In this document: positions 27,146 to 34,488 of the stretch, in pieces
Layout of the letters: each line of letters starts with the position of its first letter
How positions within the stretch are numbered: position 1 is the first letter of the stretch
Source of the DNA: Ferranicluibacter rubi
Lineage (GTDB): Bacteria; Pseudomonadota; Alphaproteobacteria; Rhizobiales; Rhizobiaceae
DNA length: 64,000 nucleotides
Reading direction: 5' to 3'
Assembly (NCBI RefSeq): GCF_011603255.1
Contig: NZ_JAANCM010000003.1
Coordinates: forward strand, 1 to 64,000
Made by a program: the position numbers and the translations under genes
Notes under the pieces: generated by a model
What the model was told of the DNA's origin: nothing
The model's database searches: none
What the model saw: the letters and a program-made list of their open reading frames with translations, nothing else

Positions 27146-28213
27146 TCAGAGGACGCGGTCGAGCCAGTCGATCGCGTCGTCCTGCTGCTGCACCGCAAAG
27201 ACATGTCCGCCCGGCACCATCCGCGTGTGGAGCGCGTTCGGTGCATCCGTGGTATCCCAGATCATGCGCATCTGGCGAAAGGCGTCCGTAGCGATGGCTT
27301 CCGGGAAATGCCGGTCGTCGCGGCCGCTGAAGAAGAGGGCGGGCTTGGGCGCGGCAAGCGCCGCGAGATGGGGATAATCGATCCGGCCGGCGATGCCGGG
27401 ATGCAGCATGTAGAAGGCGGACTGGCCGCGCAGCTGGTTGCTGCCGGACTGCATCAGCCCCGACAGGGTGCCCATCCACCCGCCGGACACGCAGGCCTTC
27501 GCATCCGGCGAAAGGGCCGCCACCTGCCAGGCCCGCGCGCCGCCCATCGAAAAGCCGAAGCTTGCCAAGCGCTCCGGGTCGACCCCGTCGAGCTGTTTCA
27601 GGAAAGCCAGCGCTTCCAGATCTTCTTGCAGCACCACGCCCGCGAGCGACTGGCCGAACTGCAGGAGGTTCGCCGCCAGCGCCTGCTGGCCCTCGTATCC
27701 CGTTCCCGAGCGCCCGCCCCATCCCAGCGTATCGACGCAGAGAACGCTGTATCCGCGTCGGGCCAGAACATTGCCGACGTGCTGGCCGCCGTAGAGACGG
27801 GTGGCCCATTCGTTCGACTGCGCCGCCGTTTCAAGCGGCTCGTCAGGCCGCCGGATCAGCTTCTGCCGGCCGATGGAAAAGAAGGAGCCGTGATCGTGGA
27901 AGAGCAGGATGCCGGGCGTCGGATGCTTGGTGGAAGGGCGGAGCAGATAGGCGTCGGCTGTCTCTCCATTCGAGAAGCCAAGCTGCAGGTGTTGGCCGAA
28001 AGACCCATCATCCTCCCATTCGGCAAGGGGTGTCGCTGAGGGCGTAGCGATCGTCCCGATCCCGATCCCGATCCCGAGCGCGTTGCGCACCGCAGCAAGC
28101 GTCGTTCTCTGCCATGTCGCGACATCGGACACGGCCGGGTCGAAGTTCCAGGCGAAGGCTTTCTTATCCCGCAGGCGCTTGGCGAGATCCGACATGTTTT
28201 CGCCGTCGATCAT
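27146..28213 (-). CDS. Alpha/beta hydrolase (dienelactone-hydrolase / acetylxylan-esterase-like)
   Basis: A 355-residue alpha/beta-hydrolase. The nucleophile elbow is G-F-S-M-G-G with Ser222, an acidic residue follows in F-F-S-G-R-D-D, and the catalytic histidine is probably in P-G-G-H-V near residue 338. There is no signal peptide, so it is cytoplasmic. An internal run of about eight alternating G-I residues near residue 48 comes from a short GATCCC-type DNA repeat. The ATG overlaps the stop of the upstream GntR regulator by four bases, so it is the last gene of the importer operon. It may hydrolyse an ester or lactone of the imported sugar acid; this is inference from context. Confidence 0.75.
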   Translation of the reverse strand: MIDGENMSDLAKRLRDKKAFAWNFDPAVSDVATWQRTTLAAVRNALGIGIGIGTIATPSATPLAEWEDDGSFGQHLQLGFSNGETADAYLLRPSTKHPTPGILLFHDHGSFFSIGRQKLIRRPDEPLETAAQSNEWATRLYGGQHVGNVLARRGYSVLCVDTLGWGGRSGTGYEGQQALAANLLQFGQSLAGVVLQEDLEALAFLKQLDGVDPERLASFGFSMGGARAWQVAALSPDAKACVSGGWMGTLSGLMQSGSNQLRGQSAFYMLHPGIAGRIDYPHLAALAAPKPALFFSGRDDRHFPEAIATDAFRQMRMIWDTTDAPNALHTRMVPGGHVFAVQQQDDAIDWLDRVL

Positions 28214-28959
28214 CCGCCGCGGCGCATGCGTTCGATCATCCGGTCGCGGCTGACCGTCAGATGCTGTCGCATCGCCAGCCGGGCGCCGTCGATGTTGCGC
28301 TCGGCGATGGCGGCAAGGACCAGACGGTGCTCGGCGTTGACCCGCGCAAGATTCGCCTGAAACACCGCGTCTTCCACGTCCTTGGTCTGCAGCCGCATGC
28401 GCGGCATCAGCGTTTCGCCCAGATAGTTGAAGATGCCGAAGAAATGTTCGTTCTGGCTGGCCTTGGCCACCGCACAGTGAAACTCGAAATCCGTCTGGCT
28501 GTCGCGGACGACGTCCCGGATGGCGTCGTCCATCGCGTCGCAGACGGCGGCCATGGCATCAAGATCGACTTGCGTACGACGCTCGGCCGCCAGAGCCGCA
28601 GCTTCGGACTCGATGCCGATGCGCAGTTCGAGGCCTTTCAACTGGTTCTCCACCATGGTCAGCCTTTCCGGGGCAAGCCGGAAGGGTGGAATACCCGCAT
28701 CATCACGGACGAAAGCGCCGACCCCATGCTGGATCGAGACGAGGCCGCTCGCGCGCAGATTGGCGATCGCCTCGCGTACGACCGTGCGGCTGACGCCAAG
28801 CTCGTCGATCAGCACTTTCTCCGTCGGCAATTGCGAGCCGCGGGAATATTCGCCCTGCCGGATGCGGTCCGCAAGCGTGCGGATGACCTGCGAACTCAGG
28901 GTCTCGCGTCTCCGGCCGCCTGCGGGAACTGGGGCGGGGTTGTCGGCATCTATCGTCAT
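28210..28959 (-). CDS. FadR-subfamily GntR transcriptional regulator (importer operon)
   Basis: A 249-residue second GntR regulator with the same architecture as the one at 23504: winged helix with R-G-S-Q-L-P-T-E and V-S-R-T-V-V-R-E-A-I-A, then a helical ligand-binding domain (F-H-C-A-V-A-K-A). The two share long stretches of similar sequence and look like paralogues. It is embedded in the operon, 32 bases after the second ATPase gene and overlapping the hydrolase start, so it is co-transcribed with the importer it presumably controls. ATG 28959 is preceded by GGAGG; the longer open frame to 29130 overlaps the ATPase gene and is rejected. Confidence 0.85.
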   Translation of the reverse strand: MTIDADNPAPVPAGGRRRETLSSQVIRTLADRIRQGEYSRGSQLPTEKVLIDELGVSRTVVREAIANLRASGLVSIQHGVGAFVRDDAGIPPFRLAPERLTMVENQLKGLELRIGIESEAAALAAERRTQVDLDAMAAVCDAMDDAIRDVVRDSQTDFEFHCAVAKASQNEHFFGIFNYLGETLMPRMRLQTKDVEDAVFQANLARVNAEHRLVLAAIAERNIDGARLAMRQHLTVSRDRMIERMRRGG

Positions 28960-28991
28960 GGCGTAGAGCCCCTCCAGCGGGCGGTGGACCG

Positions 28992-29750
28992 TTAAACGGC
29001 TTGGTCGTAGGCAAGGCTCGCTTCGATCAGCTCCCGGGCATAGGGGTCGTTGGCCTTGCCGGTGGAGAGAACCGAGCGATCCATGATCTCCACCACGCGC
29101 CCATGTTGCATCACTGCCAGTCGTTCGCACATATGGTCGATCACCGCCAGATCGTGGCTGACAAAGAGATAGGTGAGGTTGCGCCGGACCCGCAGATCCG
29201 CCAGCAGGTTCAGAACCTCGGCCTGCACGGAGACGTCGAGCGCGGAGGTTGGCTCGTCAAGCAGAAGGATGCGCGGCTCCAGGATCAGCGCGCGAGCAAT
29301 CGCCACGCGCTGGCGCTGTCCGCCGGAAAGCTCGTGCGGATAGCGGGCGAGGAAAGCGGGGTCGAGCCCGACATCGGTCAGTGCCCGCTCCATCCGCTCC
29401 AGCTGCCGGTCCATGCGGTGGATGCGCAGGGGCTCCTGTAGGGCGGTGCGGATCGACTGGCGCGGGTGGAGGGAACCGTAGGGGTCCTGGAACACCATCT
29501 GCACCATGCGGCAGTAATCGGCGAAGGGCATGTCATTGATCGATTTGCCCTCCATCTCGATGGCGCCGTCCCAGAGCGTGAGCAGACGGGCGATGCAGCG
29601 CAGGATGGTCGATTTGCCGGAGCCGGATTCGCCGACGAGCCCGAAGGATTCGCCCGGCTTGACGGAGAACGTGACGTCCCCGAGGATCCGTCGCTTGGCG
29701 GCGCCGGAGCCGAGGTCGATCGAGACATTGCGAACATCGATGGCGTTCAT
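28992..29750 (-). CDS. Peptide-type ABC transporter ATP-binding protein (DppF/OppF type)
   Basis: A 252-residue ATPase with Walker A G-E-S-G-S-G-K-S-T, signature L-S-G-G-Q-R-Q-R and Walker B I-L-L-L-D-E-P-T-S-A-L-D. It forms a heterodimer with the ATPase encoded immediately upstream, whose stop codon its ATG overlaps by four bases. The length is short for DppF because the C-terminal oligopeptide-transporter extension is largely missing. It serves the dipeptide/opine/nickel-class importer in this operon. Confidence 0.9.
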   Translation of the reverse strand: MNAIDVRNVSIDLGSGAAKRRILGDVTFSVKPGESFGLVGESGSGKSTILRCIARLLTLWDGAIEMEGKSINDMPFADYCRMVQMVFQDPYGSLHPRQSIRTALQEPLRIHRMDRQLERMERALTDVGLDPAFLARYPHELSGGQRQRVAIARALILEPRILLLDEPTSALDVSVQAEVLNLLADLRVRRNLTYLFVSHDLAVIDHMCERLAVMQHGRVVEIMDRSVLSTGKANDPYARELIEASLAYDQAV

Positions 29751-30619
29751 GGCTGGGCCTCCAATGTGCTGCGCATTGCCGGCTCGCGGTTGAGCACCGG
29801 CAGCGGGCGACGGCTTCCGCCGATATGCGGCTGCGCGGCAAGAAGGCCGCGGGTGTAGGGGTGAACGCAGTTCTGCATGTCGCGCGCGGCGCGCTCCTCC
29901 ACCACTTCGCCGTGGCGCATGACGAGCACCCGGTCGCAGAAATTGCGCACGAGGTTGAGGTCATGGCTGATCATGATGAGGCCGATGCCCTTGTTGGTCA
30001 CCAGTTCGTTGAGGATGTTGAGCACCTGCATGCGCACCGTCACATCAAGCGCCGAGGTCGGCTCGTCGGCGATGATGATCTGCGGCTCGGGGATCAGCAT
30101 CATGGCGATCATGATGCGCTGGCCCATGCCGCCGGAGACCTCATGGGGATAAAGTCCGTAGACCCGCTCGGGATCTCGGATCTTCACCGCCTCGAGCATG
30201 GCGAGCGTCTTGTCGCGCGCTACTTGGGCAGAGGCCTTGTTATGGACGCGATAGGCCTCGGCGATCTGGTCGCCGACGCGGTGCACCGGGTTCAGCGAAA
30301 ACTTCGGGTCCTGCAGGATCATCGAGATCCGCCGGCCCCGGATCGAGAGCATCTGGCGCTCGCTTGCGGCCAGAAGATCGGTGCCCTCGAAATCCATCCG
30401 GTCTGCTTCGATCCGCGCGGTTGGCAGCAGCTTGAGGAGCGCGCGGCCGATGGTCGATTTGCCCGAACCGGACTCGCCGACGATGCCGAGCCGCTCGCGG
30501 CCGAGGTCGAACGACACGCCCTTGACGACGGGCGTGAAGGCTTTGCCGTTGCGGTAGCTGACGCGCAGGCCTTCGACGCGGAGAAGAGGCGTGGGGTTGT
30601 CCATCTGCGTTTCCATCAT
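29747..30619 (-). CDS. Peptide-type ABC transporter ATP-binding protein (DppD/OppD type)
   Basis: A 290-residue ATPase with Walker A G-E-S-G-S-G-K-S-T at about residue 39, the Q-loop I-L-Q-D-P, a signature of S-G-G-M-G-Q-R, and Walker B I-I-I-A-D-E-P-T-S-A-L-D. The C-terminal H-P-Y-T-R-G-L-L-A segment is the oligopeptide-transporter extension normal for DppD/OppD. GGAGGCG is seen just before ATG 30619, and a second in-frame ATG at 30604 could also be used. It is coupled to the downstream ATPase by a four-base overlap. Confidence 0.9.
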   Translation of the reverse strand: MMETQMDNPTPLLRVEGLRVSYRNGKAFTPVVKGVSFDLGRERLGIVGESGSGKSTIGRALLKLLPTARIEADRMDFEGTDLLAASERQMLSIRGRRISMILQDPKFSLNPVHRVGDQIAEAYRVHNKASAQVARDKTLAMLEAVKIRDPERVYGLYPHEVSGGMGQRIMIAMMLIPEPQIIIADEPTSALDVTVRMQVLNILNELVTNKGIGLIMISHDLNLVRNFCDRVLVMRHGEVVEERAARDMQNCVHPYTRGLLAAQPHIGGSRRPLPVLNREPAMRSTLEAQP

Positions 30620-30625
30620 CGCCTC

Positions 30626-31534
30626 CTAGTGGCCCTGTTTCGGATCGAGCGCATCGCGCAGGCCATCGCCGAGCAGGTTGAAGGCGAGGCTGACCAGAAG
30701 GATGGCGCCGCCGGGGAAGGCGACCAGCCACCAGTTGTCGAGCATGTAGCGCCGCCCGGTGGCGATCATCGCGCCCCATTCCGGCAGCGGCGGCTGCGCG
30801 CCGAGGCCGAGAAAGCCGAGGCCTGCCGCCGTCAGGATCACCGTTGCCATGCTGAGCGTGACGCGGACGAGCACGGAGGGCAGGCACATGGGCATGATCG
30901 ACTTGATGATGATGCGCAGCTTGGAGGCGCCCTGCATGCGGGACGCGGAGATGTAGTCGGCATTGCGAAAGGTCAGCGTTTCCGCGCGCGCCAGCCGCGC
31001 GATCGGCGGCCAGGCGGTGAGGCCGATGGCGATGATCGCGTTTTCTAGGCTGGCGCCCAGCGCCGCCACGAAGGCAAGCGACAGGATGAGGCTCGGGAAG
31101 GACAGGAAGATATCGGTGATGCGCATCATGACCGTATCGTACCAGCCACCGAAATAGCCGGCGGTCGTGCCGACCAGAAGCCCGAGCGGGCCGACGATGA
31201 CGGAGACGATGGTGATGATCGTCAGGCTGATGCGCGAGCCGTGAATGATGCGGCTGAGCACGTCGCGGCCCAGCTCGTCCGTGCCGAACAGATGGGTGGC
31301 GGACGGCGGCTGCAGGGCTTTGGCGAGGTTGATCATGTTCGGCTCATAGGGCGCGATCCAGGGTGCCACGAGCGCCGTGACGAGGAGGATCGCGATGACC
31401 ACGAGGCCGAAGCCGGAGGAGGGATTGGCGAGCAGGTCCTTGAGAACACGGAGCAGGCGGCTCCAGGCCGTATAGGTCTTCTCACTGGAAGCGGTCATGG
31501 CTGCGGTCCCGATGTCGATGGTTTTCGTCGTCAT
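30626..31534 (-). CDS. Peptide-type ABC transporter permease (DppC/OppC type)
   Basis: A 302-residue inner-membrane permease with a polar N-terminus of about 40 residues, a first helix, and the DppC-type periplasmic segment H-L-F-G-T-D-E-L-G-R-D-V-L-S-R that marks this subunit. The EAA-like loop A-S-R-M-Q-G-A-S lies near residue 205. Its ATG follows the stop of the preceding permease by one base, so the pair is translated together; the longer open frame to 31573 overlaps the neighbour and is rejected. Confidence 0.9.
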   Translation of the reverse strand: MTTKTIDIGTAAMTASSEKTYTAWSRLLRVLKDLLANPSSGFGLVVIAILLVTALVAPWIAPYEPNMINLAKALQPPSATHLFGTDELGRDVLSRIIHGSRISLTIITIVSVIVGPLGLLVGTTAGYFGGWYDTVMMRITDIFLSFPSLILSLAFVAALGASLENAIIAIGLTAWPPIARLARAETLTFRNADYISASRMQGASKLRIIIKSIMPMCLPSVLVRVTLSMATVILTAAGLGFLGLGAQPPLPEWGAMIATGRRYMLDNWWLVAFPGGAILLVSLAFNLLGDGLRDALDPKQGH

Positions 31535-31535
31535 G

Positions 31536-32552
31536 TCAGCGCGTCCTCGGGTCGAAGATCTTGTAGAGCGCATCGGACAGGAGATTGAGCCCGATGAAGA
31601 TGACGCCCACGAGCAGGACGCAGGTCATCACCGCGTTCATGTCGCCGACCAGCATGTTGTTGGTGATGTACTGGCCAAAGCCCGGCCATGAGAACACGGT
31701 CTCGATCAGCACGGCGCCTTCGAGCAGGCTGCCATAGGCGAGCGCGACGATGGTGACGAGCTGGACACGGATATTGGCGAAGGCATGGTGCCAGATCGTC
31801 CGGCTTTTCGAGAGACCCTTCACGCGGGCGGTGGTCACATATTCCTGGTTCAGCTGGTCCAGCATGAAACTGCGGGTCATGCGGGTGATGTAGGCCATCG
31901 AGGAATAGCCGAGAATGCTTGCCGGCAGCAGCAGGTGGTTGACCGCGTCCCAGAAGACTTCCCAGTCGCCGGCCAGCATCGAGTCGATCAGCAGGAAGCC
32001 GGTCGTCTCCGGCACGAGGCCAATATAGTAATCCGACACGCGGCCGCCGCCGCCGACAAGATCAAGCGCCGCGTAGAAGACGATGAGGCCGATCATGCCG
32101 GTCCAGAAGATCGGCATGGAATGGCCAATGAGCGTCAAAAACCGGATGACGTGATCAACGGGCTTGTTGCGGCGCACGGCCGCGAGAATGCCCAAGGGAA
32201 TGCCGAGGCCCGCTCCGACGATGATGGCGAAGGTCGCAAGCTCGATCGTTGCCGGCATCACGTGCAGAATATCGTTGATGACGGGCTGTCCGGTGCGGAT
32301 CGAGACGCCGAAATCGCCGTGCAGCAGGTCGCTCACATATTTGAAGAACTGCTGGTAGAGCGGCAGGTTGGCCCCGATCCGCTCGGCGACCATCTCGTAG
32401 GTCGCCCGGTCGGCCTCTTCCCCCACGATCGCGCGCACGGGATCGACCGGCATCAGGCGGCCGATGCAGAAGGTGAGGATCAGAAGGCCGATGAGGGTGA
32501 CCAGAATGGTCCCTGCCTGCCTGCCGAAAGCAGAAAAGCGCGCATTGTTCAT
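31536..32552 (-). CDS. Peptide-type ABC transporter permease (DppB/OppB type)
   Basis: A 338-residue permease beginning with a single helix after a short basic N-terminus, then the DppB-type periplasmic region with L-P-L-Y-Q-Q-F-F-K-Y and G-D-F-G-V-S-I-R-T-G-Q-P-V. Five more helices and the cytoplasmic R-V-K-G-L-S coupling segment near residue 245 follow. It partners the DppC-type subunit encoded directly downstream. It lies 70 bases after the binding-protein gene. Confidence 0.9.
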   Translation of the reverse strand: MNNARFSAFGRQAGTILVTLIGLLILTFCIGRLMPVDPVRAIVGEEADRATYEMVAERIGANLPLYQQFFKYVSDLLHGDFGVSIRTGQPVINDILHVMPATIELATFAIIVGAGLGIPLGILAAVRRNKPVDHVIRFLTLIGHSMPIFWTGMIGLIVFYAALDLVGGGGRVSDYYIGLVPETTGFLLIDSMLAGDWEVFWDAVNHLLLPASILGYSSMAYITRMTRSFMLDQLNQEYVTTARVKGLSKSRTIWHHAFANIRVQLVTIVALAYGSLLEGAVLIETVFSWPGFGQYITNNMLVGDMNAVMTCVLLVGVIFIGLNLLSDALYKIFDPRTR

Positions 32553-32622
32553 GACGGCGTCCTTGAAATGCGAAGAGGTCGAGGGGCGGCAGCCGGCGTG
32601 CGGGCACGCCGGCCAAAGCGCG

Positions 32623-34227
32623 CTAGCGCTCTTTCGTCACCGTGCGCAGCCGCGTGGACCAAGACGGATTGAGCGCCAGTCCCTTGATGTCGGCGCGATA
32701 GCCGACACTGTCGACCACTTCGGCGAAGGGCTGGATGGCCGGGAGGACATCGGCATAATAGGTCTGGATCGCTTCGTAATCCTTGACCTGCTTCGCCTTG
32801 TCCGTCTCCACGAGCGCCGCATCGACCATGCTGTTGATCTTTTCGTCGTAGAAGGCCGTGCGCCAGCCCTGGAAGTTGGTCAGCTTAGCTTCGTCGGCAT
32901 TGTCGGGATTGTAGACGATGGCGCGCAGGTTGCTGTCCGGGTGCGGCAACTGCCCGCCGCCGCCGCGGCCGACGAGGAGTTCATACTTCCGTTCGCGCAT
33001 CGCGCCATAGATCTGGTCGCCGCTGCCGGTGATGATCTCGGCCTTGATGCCGCCCTGCGCCAGCGTCGCCTGGATGGCGGTCGCCGCATTCATGAAGGGC
33101 GCATCGGAGATCGCGCGGAGCGTCGTCGAAAAGCCGTCGGGGTAGCCTGCTTCCGCCAGCAGCGCCTTCGCCTTCTCCACGTCCAGTTTGTAGCCCGCAT
33201 TCGGCAGGGCGCCGAAAAGGCCGGTCTGGATCGGCCGATCCCGCAAGCGTCCGAAATAGGGCAGGACGGTGTCGTTCAGGCCCTGATAGTCGATCAGGTA
33301 GCGGAGCGCCTCGCGCACCTTCGGCTTCTGGAACTTCTCGTCCTTCATGGAGACGGCGAGGTAGTAGAACCCGCTGCCGCCATTGGTCTGCACCTCGACC
33401 TTGTCGCTCTTCTCCAGCGCCTTCAGGTCGGCGGCCGACATCGAATAGGCGATGTCGATATCGCCCTTTTCGAGCATCAGCCGCTGGCTCTGGGATTCCG
33501 CCAGATGCCGCATCATGATGCGCTTCATGCCGGGCGCCTCACCCCAGTAGCTCTCGTTGCGGTCGAGAATGACCCGCTCGTTGGAGCGCCACTGACCGAG
33601 CGTGTAGGGGCCGGATCCTGCGGAATTGTTGGTGAGCCAGGCAGAGCCGAGATCGCCGGCCTTATCGTGTTCCATCACGACCTTACTGTCGAGCACCGAG
33701 CCGGGGCCGACGATGCCGAGCGTCTGGACGATGATCTCCGGATCGACCTTTTTCGGCAGGGTGATGACGACCGTCGTCTCGTCGGGGGCGGTGAAGCTCT
33801 GTTCGGCATTGGCGGCGGTGAAGCCGTGCGTCTTGAGGAAGGAGGCCTGCGCGAGGTTCAGCGTCAGGAGACGCTTCAGTGACCAGACGACATCGGCCGA
33901 CGTCACGGGGTTGCCGGAGGCGAAGGTCGCGCCGGACCTCAGCTTGAAGGTGATTGCCGTATTGTCGGGGCTGACGCTCCAGCTCTCGGCGAGCTGCGGA
34001 TTGACCTGCGCGCGGTTGACAGCGTCGAGCCCAACAAGGTTATCATATATGTTGGCAAGAACTTGTACCGTCTCTTTGCCGGTGATGGCGGCGGGATCCA
34101 GCGTCAGGATATTGCTCATGGAAAAGCCGACAACCAGCATATTCGGCGGCGTTTCAGCCCATGCCGGACTGGTCAGCAAGGTGGAACCAACCAAAATCGT
34201 CGACAGTGCTTTGATCATGCGATGCAT
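32623..34227 (-). CDS. Family 5 (peptide-type) ABC transporter substrate-binding protein
   Basis: A 534-residue extracellular solute-binding protein of family 5. A Sec signal peptide covers about residues 1-25 (cleavage after A-W-A). The mature protein shows the usual L-D-P-A-A-I-T-G-K and Y-D-N-L-V-G-L-D strand pair and the W-S-V-S-P-D motif. Family 5 binders take peptides, opines, nickel or oligosaccharides. Because this operon shares an operator motif with kdgD, an esterified sugar acid or a uronate oligomer is as likely as a peptide. GGAGG is 5 bases before ATG 34227; a second ATG at 34230 and one at 34218 are alternatives. The open frame to 34368 is rejected. Confidence 0.87.
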   Translation of the reverse strand: MHRMIKALSTILVGSTLLTSPAWAETPPNMLVVGFSMSNILTLDPAAITGKETVQVLANIYDNLVGLDAVNRAQVNPQLAESWSVSPDNTAITFKLRSGATFASGNPVTSADVVWSLKRLLTLNLAQASFLKTHGFTAANAEQSFTAPDETTVVITLPKKVDPEIIVQTLGIVGPGSVLDSKVVMEHDKAGDLGSAWLTNNSAGSGPYTLGQWRSNERVILDRNESYWGEAPGMKRIMMRHLAESQSQRLMLEKGDIDIAYSMSAADLKALEKSDKVEVQTNGGSGFYYLAVSMKDEKFQKPKVREALRYLIDYQGLNDTVLPYFGRLRDRPIQTGLFGALPNAGYKLDVEKAKALLAEAGYPDGFSTTLRAISDAPFMNAATAIQATLAQGGIKAEIITGSGDQIYGAMRERKYELLVGRGGGGQLPHPDSNLRAIVYNPDNADEAKLTNFQGWRTAFYDEKINSMVDAALVETDKAKQVKDYEAIQTYYADVLPAIQPFAEVVDSVGYRADIKGLALNPSWSTRLRTVTKER

Positions 34228-34281
34228 CATTTCCTCCACACGCTGCTCCCCAGCAGCATTCCGTTCCTCAACTCCGAGACA

Positions 34282-34296
34282 AGAGATATGATGTCT
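34282..34296 (-). promoter_or_regulatory. GntR-type operator upstream of the peptide-type importer operon
   Basis: AGAGATATGATGTCT matches the perfect palindrome upstream of kdgD (23472-23486) at 13 of 15 bases. It lies 55 bases before the binding-protein start codon, where a repressor would block transcription of the importer operon. Confidence 0.6.
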
Positions 34297-34449
34297 TACC
34301 TTGGCTGTCAATCGGATTTGGATGGATGGGTAAGAGGGCTGCGCCCACGGGAGGTCAGACGCGGCCAAAGGCAGCGATGATTGCTTGATGGGTCGGCATA
34401 GGATTCGGCAGTCCGACCCGTCTTGAACGAGCGGTTGGATGGTATCGGT

Positions 34450-34481
34450 ACAGGAGCGCGGCTTTCAGACGGCGCTCCTGT
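34450..34481 (-). terminator. Hairpin after the first giant repeat-protein gene
   Basis: ACAGGAGCGC (34450-34459) and GCGCTCCTGT (34472-34481) form a perfect 10-bp stem with a 12-base loop. It begins 7 bases after the stop codon of the giant gene. No T-run follows, so it is terminator-like rather than a classical intrinsic terminator. Confidence 0.65.
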
Positions 34482-34488
34482 CCGCCTG

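Noticed and set aside
28060-28080. Short GATCCC-type tandem repeat as a phase-variation switch in the hydrolase gene
   Set aside because: There are only about four units of six bases, so changes would stay in frame and merely alter a Gly-Ile run; on-off switching is not expected.
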